A DNA stretch of 64,000 nucleotides from Nocardioides sp. CER19. Lineage in GTDB: Bacteria > Actinomycetota > Actinomycetes > Propionibacteriales > Nocardioidaceae. Shown here piece after piece: positions 1 to 7,535 of this stretch (its first letter is position 1; each line of letters begins with the position of its first letter). The position numbers and the translations under genes are program-made. The stretch is taken from the NCBI RefSeq assembly GCF_029846275.1, contig NZ_JARVWS010000002.1, positions 620,001 through 684,000 of the forward strand, read 5' to 3'. The notes below the pieces were generated by a model that searched no databases, was not told where the DNA came from, and worked only from the letters and a program-made list of their open reading frames with translations.

Positions 1-1074
1 CTTGCCCTCGCGGCCTCGCACGTGGTGAGCGATCGGCAGGTCGGTCGTGTAGAAGCCGGTCGCCACGATGAGTACGTCGACCGGCCGCTCCGTGCCGTCG
101 GCGGTCACGATCGCGTCGCCGGTGACCTTTGCGATCGGGTCGGTCACGACGTCGCAGTTGTCGGCGTCCAGCGCGGGGTAGTAGCTGTTGGAGATGAGGA
201 TCCGCTTGCAGCCGATCTCGTAGGTCGGGGTGACCTTCTCGCGCAGGAGCGGGTCGCTGATGCCCTTCTCGATGTTCTTGCGGGCGGCGCGTTTGGCCGG
301 CGCGGCGAGCGCGGGCTTCCAGGTGAACGCCGGCACGTAGGCCTCGCGGCCCCAGTAGATCGCGGTGCGGGCGGCGCGCTGCAGGCCCGGCACGTGGCGG
401 AGAGCGCGCTTCTCGAACGACGAGTAGTGGTGCTCGTTGCGGGGGATCACCCACGGGGCGGTGCGCTGGTAGACGTCGAGGTGTCCCGCGACCTTCTGGA
501 CCTCCGGCACGATCTGGATCGCGCTCGCGCCGGTGCCGATGACCGCGACCCGCTTGCCGGCCAGGTCGACGTCGTGGTCCCACCGGGCGGAGTGGAAGAT
601 CTCGCCCTGGAAGTCGGCGATCCCCTCGATCTCGGGCAGCCGCGGCTCCGAGAGCGCGCCGGCCGCCGCCATCACCGTGCGGGCGGCGTACGTCGTCGGG
701 CCGTCGGGACCGTCGGTGCGCACGATCCACCGCTGGCTGTCCTCGTCCCACGTCGCGTCGGTGACCAGCGTGTCGAACACGAACCGGTCCAGCACCCGCG
801 ACTCGCGGGCCACGCGCTGGATGTAGGCCTGGATCTCCGGCTGCGGCGAGTAGCTCATCGACCAGTCGGGGTTCGGCGCGAACGAGAAGCTGTAGAGCTG
901 GCTCGGCACGTCGCACGCGGCGCCGGGGTAGGTGTTGTCGCGCCAGGTGCCGCCGACGTCGCCGGCCTTCTCGACGACGACGAAGTCGCGCTCGCCGTCC
1001 TCGTCGAGCTGGATCGCCGCGCACAGGCCGCCGAAGCCGGCGCCGATGATCAGGTGGTCCACGAGCTGGGTCAT
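1..1074 (-). CDS. Flavin-containing Baeyer-Villiger monooxygenase (C-terminus beyond the window)
   Basis: The minus strand is open from an ATG at 1074 to the window edge, giving the first 358 residues. Near the N-terminus is the FAD-binding Rossmann motif IIGAGFGG, and about 170 residues in a second NADPH-type motif, VIGTGASA. Just before the second lies FQGEIFHSARWD, which matches the FxGxxxHxxxW fingerprint of type I Baeyer-Villiger monooxygenases. Such enzymes use NADPH, FAD and O2 to turn ketones into esters or lactones in the cytoplasm. The gene is divergent from a TetR regulator, with two palindromes 23-60 bp upstream of this ATG, so repression relieved by the ketone substrate or a related ligand is likely. 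The substrate cannot be read from sequence. The remaining C-terminal part is missing only because the window starts here. Confidence 0.9.
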   Translation of the reverse strand, partial: MTQLVDHLIIGAGFGGLCAAIQLDEDGERDFVVVEKAGDVGGTWRDNTYPGAACDVPSQLYSFSFAPNPDWSMSYSPQPEIQAYIQRVARESRVLDRFVFDTLVTDATWDEDSQRWIVRTDGPDGPTTYAARTVMAAAGALSEPRLPEIEGIADFQGEIFHSARWDHDVDLAGKRVAVIGTGASAIQIVPEVQKVAGHLDVYQRTAPWVIPRNEHHYSSFEKRALRHVPGLQRAARTAIYWGREAYVPAFTWKPALAAPAKRAARKNIEKGISDPLLREKVTPTYEIGCKRILISNSYYPALDADNCDVVTDPIAKVTGDAIVTADGTERPVDVLIVATGFYTTDLPIAHHVRGREGK

Positions 1075-1096
1075 GGCGACCACCGTAGGGAGGTTG

Positions 1097-1134
1097 TTGA
1101 ACGAGCGTCAATAGCGGTGTTGAACATTTTTCAA
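1097..1134. promoter_or_regulatory. Twin palindromic operators between the monooxygenase and tetR
   Basis: Two 15-bp inverted repeats of the form TTGA-N7-TCAA occur: TTGAACGAGCGTCAA (1097-1111) and TTGAACATTTTTCAA (1120-1134). Their centres are 23 bp apart and both are followed by TA. They occupy most of the 64-bp gap between the divergent start codons. Paired palindromes in a divergent promoter are typical of TetR-family autoregulation, so these are the probable binding sites of the adjacent regulator. The assignment to this regulator is inferred from position. Confidence 0.75.
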
Positions 1135-1138
1135 TAGA

Positions 1139-1762
1139 GTGGCGGTCGTGACCACGGCACCGCGTACCCGGCTCCGCTCCGACGAGCGCCGTGCGCAGCT
1201 GCTCGACCTCGGCGTGCGGCTCTTCGCGACGCGCTCGCTCCCCGAGATCTCCATCGACCTGCTCGCGGAGACGGCAGGCATCTCCCGCGGGCTGCTCTAC
1301 CACTACTTCGGAGGGCTGGCCGGCTTCCAGGAGGCGGTCGTCCGCCGCGCGGCCGCCGACCTGATCGCCCGTACCGCGCCGCCCGCCGAGGGCGACGCGT
1401 TCGAACGACTGCTGGTCTCGGTGCGCGCCTACGTCGAGTTCGTCGACGAGAACTACGAGGGCTACCTCTCCCTCGTGACCGGGGCCAAGAGCGGCAACGA
1501 GTCGCTGCGGGCCATCTACGACGAGGCCCGCGCCGCGCTCACCGACCGGATCTTCGCCTCCGACAGCGACCACCTGCTCGAGGACAACGCGTCGATGCGG
1601 CTCCTCGTGCGCGGCTGGTCGGCGCTCGCCGAGGAGATGGTCCTCGACTGGAAGGTCAATGGCGGGGTGGATCGCGAGGAGCTGGTCGGCCTGATCACCG
1701 GGGCGCTGGCGGCGCTCGCGGGGGTAGGGGTGGCGGGCGAGTCGTCCTTGACGGATGCATGA
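1139..1762 (+). CDS. TetR/AcrR-family transcriptional regulator
   Basis: A 207-residue protein with an N-terminal helix-turn-helix at about residues 15-60; the segment ISIDLLAETAGISRGLLYHYF is the classic TetR recognition region. The C-terminal helical half would bind a ligand. GTG at 1139 gives the longest product, but a second GTG at 1148 is equally possible; neither has a clear Shine-Dalgarno sequence, and the second palindrome ends only 4 bp before 1139, so a leaderless message is conceivable. Divergent from the Baeyer-Villiger monooxygenase, it most likely represses that gene and itself through the twin TTGA-N7-TCAA sites. Confidence 0.9.
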   Translation: MAVVTTAPRTRLRSDERRAQLLDLGVRLFATRSLPEISIDLLAETAGISRGLLYHYFGGLAGFQEAVVRRAAADLIARTAPPAEGDAFERLLVSVRAYVEFVDENYEGYLSLVTGAKSGNESLRAIYDEARAALTDRIFASDSDHLLEDNASMRLLVRGWSALAEEMVLDWKVNGGVDREELVGLITGALAALAGVGVAGESSLTDA

Positions 1763-1989
1763 CCGCCCGGCGCCGGCTCTCCGCCCCCGCGGGCACGGCG
1801 CCGACGGCCTGCTCGGGGTCCGACGGGTACCCGCAACGCCCGGGGGTGGGCTCGAACCAGGGACCCGGCCAGGGCGTCGACCACCGGGACTTCGGCGGGC
1901 AGGGCTCCGACGGTGGCGCCGTGATCCGGTACGTCGAGCTGAGCTCCGCGCGTTCACAGGACTGGCACAGGTCGACCGTGCACTCTTGA
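1759..1989 (+). CDS. Small hypothetical protein coupled to tetR (doubtful)
   Basis: A 76-codon frame whose ATG overlaps the tetR stop (ATGA). Its first 60 codons use G or C in nearly every third position, unlike the competing minus-strand frame, which has several A/T-ending codons; this favours real or formerly real coding. The product is rich in Gly, Gln and Ser and shows no signal peptide, membrane helix or recognisable domain. The last 15 codons lose the bias (TCA, AGG, CGT), so the 3' end may be eroded. It could be a decayed remnant or non-coding spacer. Confidence 0.3.
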   Translation: MTARRRLSAPAGTAPTACSGSDGYPQRPGVGSNQGPGQGVDHRDFGGQGSDGGAVIRYVELSSARSQDWHRSTVHS

Positions 1990-1992
1990 CCC

Positions 1993-2508
1993 ATGAGTGA
2001 CCAGAGCAACGGGCCGACCGGTCGGCCGCCGGTCGACCCGCCGGGATCGGTGCCGCCGGGATCGGTGCCGCCGGGTTCGGCGTACCCGCCCCCCGGGAAC
2101 CAGCCCCCCGGGCCGGATCCCTACGGCGCCTACGCCTCGGGCGGCGCCTACGGAGCCGGCGGTCCCGCTGGCCCCGCCGGCCCCGCCGGCCCGACCCACC
2201 CGATGCCGCAGTGGTATCCCGCCACCCCGCGGCAGCCGTTCCGCGACCGGATCGTCAAGCTCTGGATCGCGCTCGTCGCGGCACTCGTCTGCCTGCTCGT
2301 GGGCCTGGGGATCGGCATCGCGATCGGGCACGCCGTCGGGCACGACGACGACCGGATGCCCGGCCGCTACCGGATGTTCCCGGGCGACGGCTTCGGTCCT
2401 CGCGACGGTCAGCGGTTCGGCTTCCGCAACGGGCCGGGGCAGAACGGCATCCCCAGCCCCGGCCAGGTGCCGTCGCCGCAGCAGCCGAGCCCGAGCCCGA
2501 CCGGCTGA
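1993..2508 (+). CDS. Pro/Gly-rich single-pass membrane protein
   Basis: A 171-residue protein. Residues 1-75 are a low-complexity Pro/Gly/Tyr/Ala segment that starts with tandem VPPGS units. One hydrophobic helix follows at about residues 91-112 (WIALVAALVCLLVGLGIGIAI), then a Gly/Arg/Phe-rich tail ending in Pro/Ser/Gln. The layout, a disordered cytoplasmic N-terminus, one membrane helix and a short outer tail, is common among actinobacterial envelope proteins of unknown role. No catalytic motif is visible. It stands alone ahead of hrpA with 76 bp between them. Confidence 0.7.
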   Translation: MSDQSNGPTGRPPVDPPGSVPPGSVPPGSAYPPPGNQPPGPDPYGAYASGGAYGAGGPAGPAGPAGPTHPMPQWYPATPRQPFRDRIVKLWIALVAALVCLLVGLGIGIAIGHAVGHDDDRMPGRYRMFPGDGFGPRDGQRFGFRNGPGQNGIPSPGQVPSPQQPSPSPTG

Positions 2509-2584
2509 GCCGGCGTACGGCTCGCCGTCGGCAGGGAGCCGCCCGCGCCGCCGCTGACCGGCGATCGGGGAGAATGGCCGCGTT

Positions 2585-5500
2585 ATGACTGAATCCCCGG
2601 TCCCGCAGCTGACCATCACCTATCCCGAGCAGCTGCCGGTCACCCAGCGCCGTGAGGACATCGCCGCCGCGATCCGCGACCACCAAGTGGTGATCGTGGC
2701 GGGCGAGACGGGGTCCGGGAAGACGACCCAGCTGCCGAAGATCTGCCTCGAGCTCGGGCGGACGATGATCGGCCACACCCAGCCGCGCCGGATCGCGGCG
2801 CGCTCGGTCGCCGAGCGGATCGCCGAGGAGCTCGGCACCGAGCTGGGCGACCTGGTCGGCTACCAGGTGCGGTTCACGGACCGTACGTCGAGGGCCAGCC
2901 GCGTCAAGCTGATGACCGACGGCATCCTGCTGGCCGAGCTGCAGCGCGACCGGGACCTGCGCCGCTACGACACGATCATCATCGACGAGGCGCACGAGCG
3001 GTCGCTCAACATCGACTTCCTCCTCGGCTACCTCAGGCGGCTGCTGCCGCGCCGGCCCGACCTCAAGCTCATCATCACCAGCGCGACCATCGACCCGGAG
3101 CGGTTCGCCGCGCACTTCTCCGCGGCCGACGGCACGCCGGCGCCGATCATCGAGGTCAGCGGGCGCACCTACCCGGTCGAGGTCCGCTACCGGCCGCTGA
3201 TGGAGCTGCCCGAGGCCGACGAGGAGGGGGAGCCCGTCGTCCGGGACCAGACCGAGGCGATCGTCGACGCCGTCAAGGAGCTCTCAGCCGAAGGCCCGGG
3301 CGACATCCTCGTCTTCCTGCCCGGCGAGCGGGAGATCCGCGACACGGCCGACGCACTCTCCTCCGGCCTGGGGCTGGACCGTGGCCGGAGTGCCGGGCTG
3401 GTCGAGATCGTCCCGCTCTACTCCCGCCTCTCCGCGGCCGAGCAGCACCGCGTGTTCTCCTCCCACACCGGCCGCCGGATCGTGCTGGCCACCAACGTCG
3501 CCGAGACGTCGCTGACGGTGCCCGGGATCAGGTACGTCGTCGACAGCGGGGTCGCCCGGATCAGCCGCTACTCGGCGCGGACGAAGGTGCAGCGACTGCC
3601 GATCGAGCCGATCAGCCAGGCCAGCGCCAACCAGCGCTCCGGCCGGTGCGGCCGTGTCGAGGCCGGCATCGCCGTCCGGCTCTACTCCGAGGAGGACTTC
3701 GAGGCCCGCCCGGAGTTCACCGACCCGGAGATCCTGCGGACCAACCTCGCCAGCGTCATCCTCCAGATGGCCTCGCTCGGACTGGGCGACATCGAGCGGT
3801 TCCCGTTCGTCGAGGCGCCGGACCGGCGCAACATCGCGGCCGGCGTCCAGCTGCTCGAGGAGCTCGGTGCCCTGGGTCTCGACACGCCTGCTCGTTCCTC
3901 GCGGGCTACTCGACCAGCGGACGGGTCCGGCCGTCGAGCAGCGAGCGCCGGCGAGCGTTTCGAGACCTCCACAGGTCCACGGCTCACCAAGCTCGGACGG
4001 CGCCTCGCCCGGCTGCCCATCGACCCGCGGCTGGCCCGGATGGTGCTCGAGGCGGAGCGGCTGGGCGTCGTACGGGAGGTCATCGTGATCGCCGCTGCGC
4101 TGAGCCTGCAGGACCCGCGCGAGCGGCCCGGCCCGGACCGCCCGAAGGAGCAGGCGCAGGCCGACCAGTCGCACGCCCGGTTCAAGCACGAGTCCAGCGA
4201 CTTCCTCACCTGGCTGAACCTCTGGCGCTACCTGCGCGAGCAGCAGCGCGAGCTGTCCTCCAGCGCGTTCCGCCGGATGTGCCTGCGCGAGCACCTGCAC
4301 TACCTGCGCGTGCGCGAGTGGCAGGAGTTCGAGTCGCAGCTGCGGCAGGTCTGCAAGGAGATGGGGATCCAGATCGGGCCTGGTCTCGAGGCTCGCTCCG
4401 CTCGCACCTCGACCAGCGGCAGCGAGGGAGGCGCGGTGGACGAGGACGGCATCCACCAGGCGCTGCTGTCGGGGTTGCTCTCCCAGATCGGCGTCCTCGA
4501 GGAGCGCGACAGGGCCTCGACCGGCTCGACCAACGACCGGCGCGAGCGCGGCAAGCGGCCTGGGCCGCGGGAGTACCTCGGCGCCCGCAACACCAAGTTC
4601 GCGATCTTCCCCGGCAGCGTCCTGAGCCGGAAGAACCCCGGCTTCGTCATGGCCGGCGAGCTCGTCGAGACCGGTCGGCTCTGGGCCCGCCAGGTGGCGG
4701 CGGTCAAGCCCGAGTGGGCCGAGCGGCTGGCCGGCGACCTGGTCAAGCGGAGCTATTCGGAGCCGCACTGGAGCCGCCGGCGGGCGGCGGTGATGGCGCA
4801 CGAGAAGGTCACCCTGTACGGCGTCCCGCTGGTCGCCGACCGGCTCGTCCCCTACGGCCGGGTGGATGCCGAGGTGGCGCGCGAGCTGTTCATCAGGCAC
4901 GCGCTCGTCCAAGGGGAGTGGAGCAGCAACCACCGGTTCCTGCGCGACAACGCGAAGCTCCTCGAGGAGGCCCGGGAGCTGGAGCACAAGGCCCGACGCC
5001 GCGACATCGTCGTAGACGAGCACGCGCTCTTCGACTTCTACGACGCTCGAGTCGGCGCGGGCGTCGTCAGCGGCGCGCACTTCGACCGCTGGTGGAAGGA
5101 CAAGCGCCGCGAGGATCCGAGCCTCCTGACGTTCGACCCGGCGATGCTGGCGCGTGACGTCGACGTCTCCGACTACCCCGAGGAGTGGCTGGCCGGCGAC
5201 GCCTCCAGCCCCTTGACGTTCAAGGTCAGCTATCACTTCGAGCCGGGCGTGGCCGAGGACGGCCTCACCATCGACATCCCCGTCGGCACGCTCAACCGCG
5301 TCGAGGGCGAGGACTTCTCCTGGAACGTCCCCGGACTGCGGGAGGAGCTCGTCACGACGCTCATCCGCAGCCTGCCGAAGCAGCTGCGGGTGCACTTCGT
5401 GCCGGCGCCCGACAAGGCGCGCGAGTTCCTCGCCACCGTCCCGCCGGGCGAGGAGGGTCTCCTCGACGCGCTCGAGCGATGGGGGCGCAGCACGGCCGGC

Positions 5501-6559
5501 GTCGTCATCCCGCGCGAGGCGTGGGACTGGTCGAAGGTCCCGGAGCACCTGCGGCCGACGTACCGCGTCGTCGACGAGAGGGGCCGTGAGCAGGCCCGCG
5601 GCAAGGACCTCGAGGCGCTGAAGGCGCCCCTCGCCGGCGAGTTCCGCAAGGCGATCGCGGAGGTGGCCGGCGACGCGGGTCTCACCGCGACCGGGCAGAC
5701 GTCGTGGACGTTCGGGACGATCCGCCGCACGGTCACCGAGAAGCGTGCGGGCCACGAGGTCACCGTGCACCCGTGCCTGGTCGACGAGGGGGCGAGCGTC
5801 GGGTTGACCGTCGTCGGCACCGAGGAGGAGGCCGAGGCGCGGCATCGGCTGGGCGTCGTACGCCTGCTCCTGCTGGGCCTCGACCGGCTCGACCACCGGG
5901 GAACCGCCAAGCGCATCCTCGACTCGCTCAGCACCACCGACAAGCTCGGTCTCGCGGCCGCGCCGTACCCGTCCGCGGCCGACGTCATCGAGGACTGCCG
6001 GGCCGCTGTCGTGCGCGCGGTCGTCGACGCGCGGCCGGCGGCCCGGTCCGAGGAGGAGTACGACGCCCTGCTGGCCGCGCTCGGCACCGCCGCCGAGCAC
6101 GAGGCGGCCGTGCGCGCCGTCCTCGGCGACGCCCTCCGCGCCCTCGCCGCGCATCGCGAGGCCGACAAGGCGCTGTCGGGTCGGGTCGACATGTATCAGC
6201 TGCCCGCCGTCACCGACATGAAGGCGCAGCTCGCCCGGCTCACCGCGCCGGGCTTCATCGCCGAGGCCGGCCCCACGTGGCTGCGTCGCTTCCCGACCTA
6301 CCTCCAGGCGATCGTCATCCGCCGGCGCCGGCTCGACGAGAGCCTCCGCGCGGACGCCGACCTGATGGCGCGGTTCACCGACCTGCAGGAGCTCTACCTC
6401 CACCAGGTCGCGGCGCTGCCCGGCGGCCGTCCGCCGGGGGACCGGCTGCGCGAGGTGCGGTGGCTGCTGGAGGAGTACCGCGTCTCGCTGTGGGCGCAGC
6501 AGCTCGGTACCGCGGTGACGGTGAGCGACGCCCGCATCCGCAAGCTGCTCGCCGTGTGA
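2585..6559 (+). CDS. hrpA: ATP-dependent RNA helicase HrpA (DEAH box)
   Basis: A 1324-residue DEAH-box helicase. Walker A GETGSGKTTQ is at residues 40-49, DEAH at 134-137, then SAT motif III, the TNVAETSLTVPG motif and QRSGRCGR motif VI, followed by the helicase-associated, OB-fold and DUF3418 C-terminal regions of full-length HrpA. The family unwinds RNA and, in E. coli, rescues collided ribosomes. ATG at 2585 follows GGAGAATGGCCGCGTT. The gene is unusual in carrying stretches that resemble the interspersed palindromic repeats of Nocardioides, read through in frame: about residues 431-461, 600-612 and 643-651. These are low-complexity, Arg/Ser/Thr-rich inserts between conserved domains. The helicase function is secure; whether the inserts are tolerated loops is inference. 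Confidence 0.95.
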   Translation: MTESPVPQLTITYPEQLPVTQRREDIAAAIRDHQVVIVAGETGSGKTTQLPKICLELGRTMIGHTQPRRIAARSVAERIAEELGTELGDLVGYQVRFTDRTSRASRVKLMTDGILLAELQRDRDLRRYDTIIIDEAHERSLNIDFLLGYLRRLLPRRPDLKLIITSATIDPERFAAHFSAADGTPAPIIEVSGRTYPVEVRYRPLMELPEADEEGEPVVRDQTEAIVDAVKELSAEGPGDILVFLPGEREIRDTADALSSGLGLDRGRSAGLVEIVPLYSRLSAAEQHRVFSSHTGRRIVLATNVAETSLTVPGIRYVVDSGVARISRYSARTKVQRLPIEPISQASANQRSGRCGRVEAGIAVRLYSEEDFEARPEFTDPEILRTNLASVILQMASLGLGDIERFPFVEAPDRRNIAAGVQLLEELGALGLDTPARSSRATRPADGSGRRAASAGERFETSTGPRLTKLGRRLARLPIDPRLARMVLEAERLGVVREVIVIAAALSLQDPRERPGPDRPKEQAQADQSHARFKHESSDFLTWLNLWRYLREQQRELSSSAFRRMCLREHLHYLRVREWQEFESQLRQVCKEMGIQIGPGLEARSARTSTSGSEGGAVDEDGIHQALLSGLLSQIGVLEERDRASTGSTNDRRERGKRPGPREYLGARNTKFAIFPGSVLSRKNPGFVMAGELVETGRLWARQVAAVKPEWAERLAGDLVKRSYSEPHWSRRRAAVMAHEKVTLYGVPLVADRLVPYGRVDAEVARELFIRHALVQGEWSSNHRFLRDNAKLLEEARELEHKARRRDIVVDEHALFDFYDARVGAGVVSGAHFDRWWKDKRREDPSLLTFDPAMLARDVDVSDYPEEWLAGDASSPLTFKVSYHFEPGVAEDGLTIDIPVGTLNRVEGEDFSWNVPGLREELVTTLIRSLPKQLRVHFVPAPDKAREFLATVPPGEEGLLDALERWGRSTAGVVIPREAWDWSKVPEHLRPTYRVVDERGREQARGKDLEALKAPLAGEFRKAIAEVAGDAGLTATGQTSWTFGTIRRTVTEKRAGHEVTVHPCLVDEGASVGLTVVGTEEEAEARHRLGVVRLLLLGLDRLDHRGTAKRILDSLSTTDKLGLAAAPYPSAADVIEDCRAAVVRAVVDARPAARSEEEYDALLAALGTAAEHEAAVRAVLGDALRALAAHREADKALSGRVDMYQLPAVTDMKAQLARLTAPGFIAEAGPTWLRRFPTYLQAIVIRRRRLDESLRADADLMARFTDLQELYLHQVAALPGGRPPGDRLREVRWLLEEYRVSLWAQQLGTAVTVSDARIRKLLAV
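3875..3967. repeat. Imperfect palindromic interspersed repeat inside hrpA
   Basis: A 93-bp segment begins GGTCTCGACACGC and ends GCGTTTCGAGACC, so its ends are inverted copies apart from single mismatches. Further inside are CTACTCGACCAGCGG on the left and a matching CGTCGAGCAGCG on the right. Its length is exactly 31 codons and it keeps the hrpA frame. Sequences with GGTCTCGA and CTCGACCAGCGG are, to my knowledge, abundant intergenic repeats in Nocardioides genomes. Confidence 0.75.
4382..4419. repeat. Second interspersed-repeat copy inside hrpA
   Basis: The stretch starts GGTCTCGAGGCTCGC and ends CTCGACCAGCGG, sharing both ends with the left arm of the 3875-3967 element. It is read in frame as Ser/Arg/Thr-rich residues of HrpA. 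A related fragment, GCCTCGACCGGCTCGACC, lies at 4513-4530, so the pair may be the two ends of a larger element. Confidence 0.6.
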
Positions 6560-6635
6560 GGCGCCGCACCTGAGGTGAATGACGGCCGTCGCGTTTCGTG
6601 AGGCCCCGGATCGGGCACAGTCCCTTCTGGATCGG

Positions 6636-6681
6636 CCCCGGGGCCGACGGAGGCGTACGGGGGTCTCCGTCGGTTCCGGGG
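6636..6681 (+). terminator. Hairpin terminator after hrpA
   Basis: The arms 6636-6652 (CCCCGGGGCCGACGGAG) and 6665-6681 pair at 15 of 17 positions around a 12-nt loop. There is no T-tract, as is usual for actinobacterial terminators. It lies between the hrpA stop and the next likely start at 6714. Confidence 0.65.
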
Positions 6682-6713
6682 CCCCGCAATTTCCGGCGGT
6701 TAGTGTCGGTCCC

Positions 6714-7304
6714 ATGCGCGACCACCACCGTCCGATGCAGCCCGGCGATCGGTTCTTCGACGCGATCGAGAGCGGCACCGACCCCGCCCGGGTGCGGGAG
6801 GCGGCGGATCAGGCCGCCACGCTGCTGGTCCGGGGCGCGCGCGACTCCGACGACCCGCGGATGGCCGAGCGGCTGCTGCACCTGGCCGACAGCGAGGGCA
6901 TCGAGACGATCGCCGAGGTGTGGTCGGGAGCGCCGTCCGACACCTTGTCCGGCTGCCTCTGGCGGCTGTTCCTGCTCCGCTCGTGGGTGCATGCCGCGCC
7001 GGCCGAGGTCGCCCGCGAGTTCGAGGCCGGGCGTGCCTCGGCCCAGGTCGCCCGCGTGGTCGCCGGCGTCGCCGATCCGCCCGGACCCGAGCAGCTGAAG
7101 ACGATGGTCGACGAGGTGCTGCGCGGCATCGCGGGCAGCGACTTCGCGGACGTGCTGTTCCGTGCCGCCGCGTTCTCGCGCGTCGTCGCCGCCGGCCGCG
7201 CGGCCCTGCACGACGCTCCGGAGGACGACGTACGCCGCATGCTGGCGCTCTCCGAGCAGCTCGAGGCGGCCGGACATGTGGAACTGGAACACGGGCTGGT
7301 GTAG
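6714..7304 (+). CDS. Conserved helical protein of unknown function
   Basis: The frame is open from 6579, but the hrpA terminator hairpin at 6636-6681 makes ATG 6714 (or ATG 6735) the likely start, giving about 196 residues. The product is almost entirely helical and acidic, with no signal peptide, membrane segment or cysteine cluster. The central segment (SGCLWRLFLLRSWV, then REFEAGRASAQVARVVAGVADPP) looks like a conserved core rather than low complexity, and codon bias is strong. I recall similar proteins in other actinobacteria but cannot name a family. It stands alone between a terminator and a 231-bp gap. Confidence 0.7.
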   Translation: MRDHHRPMQPGDRFFDAIESGTDPARVREAADQAATLLVRGARDSDDPRMAERLLHLADSEGIETIAEVWSGAPSDTLSGCLWRLFLLRSWVHAAPAEVAREFEAGRASAQVARVVAGVADPPGPEQLKTMVDEVLRGIAGSDFADVLFRAAAFSRVVAAGRAALHDAPEDDVRRMLALSEQLEAAGHVELEHGLV

Positions 7305-7535
7305 GCCGGTTAAAATGGCGGTGCACGTCGGGCCGTGGCAGCCCCGGGTCCCAAAATTAGCCGCTACGAGCGGCCACGCGCCGTGAGGCGCTCCCGGTCC
7401 GGCGTGCACCTTCTCTTGCGGGGCGGCAGCCTGCCGACGACGTACGTCGCGATGCTTGCCCGGCCAGCGTCGAACGCTGTTTGCCGACTCGGTAGGGTGA
7501 GCGGGTTGCCCGAGCCCTGAGGAGGACCTGCGTCG

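Noticed and set aside
22..1137. Long plus-strand open frame over the monooxygenase
   Set aside because: Low-complexity Arg/Val/Asp/Gly product without a domain; the minus strand carries clear FAD and Baeyer-Villiger motifs.
1845..1885. tRNA-like GGTTCGAGCCC on the minus strand
   Set aside because: The flanking bases do not form a T stem (CCTGG against CCACC), and no anticodon arm or acceptor stem can be built.
5878..5900. CTCGACCGGCTCGACCACCGG resembling the interspersed repeat in hrpA
   Set aside because: Lacks the paired inverted end and could be ordinary coding sequence; kept out of the repeat list.
3284..6778. Very long minus-strand open frame opposite hrpA
   Set aside because: It is an antisense shadow caused by high GC; the product is Arg/Leu/Ala/Gly-rich and has no domain, while hrpA on the plus strand has every helicase motif.
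7348..7362. TCCCAAAATTAG resembling the locus palindrome
   Set aside because: Only one half-site matches and the right arm GGGG is missing; far from the polysaccharide locus.
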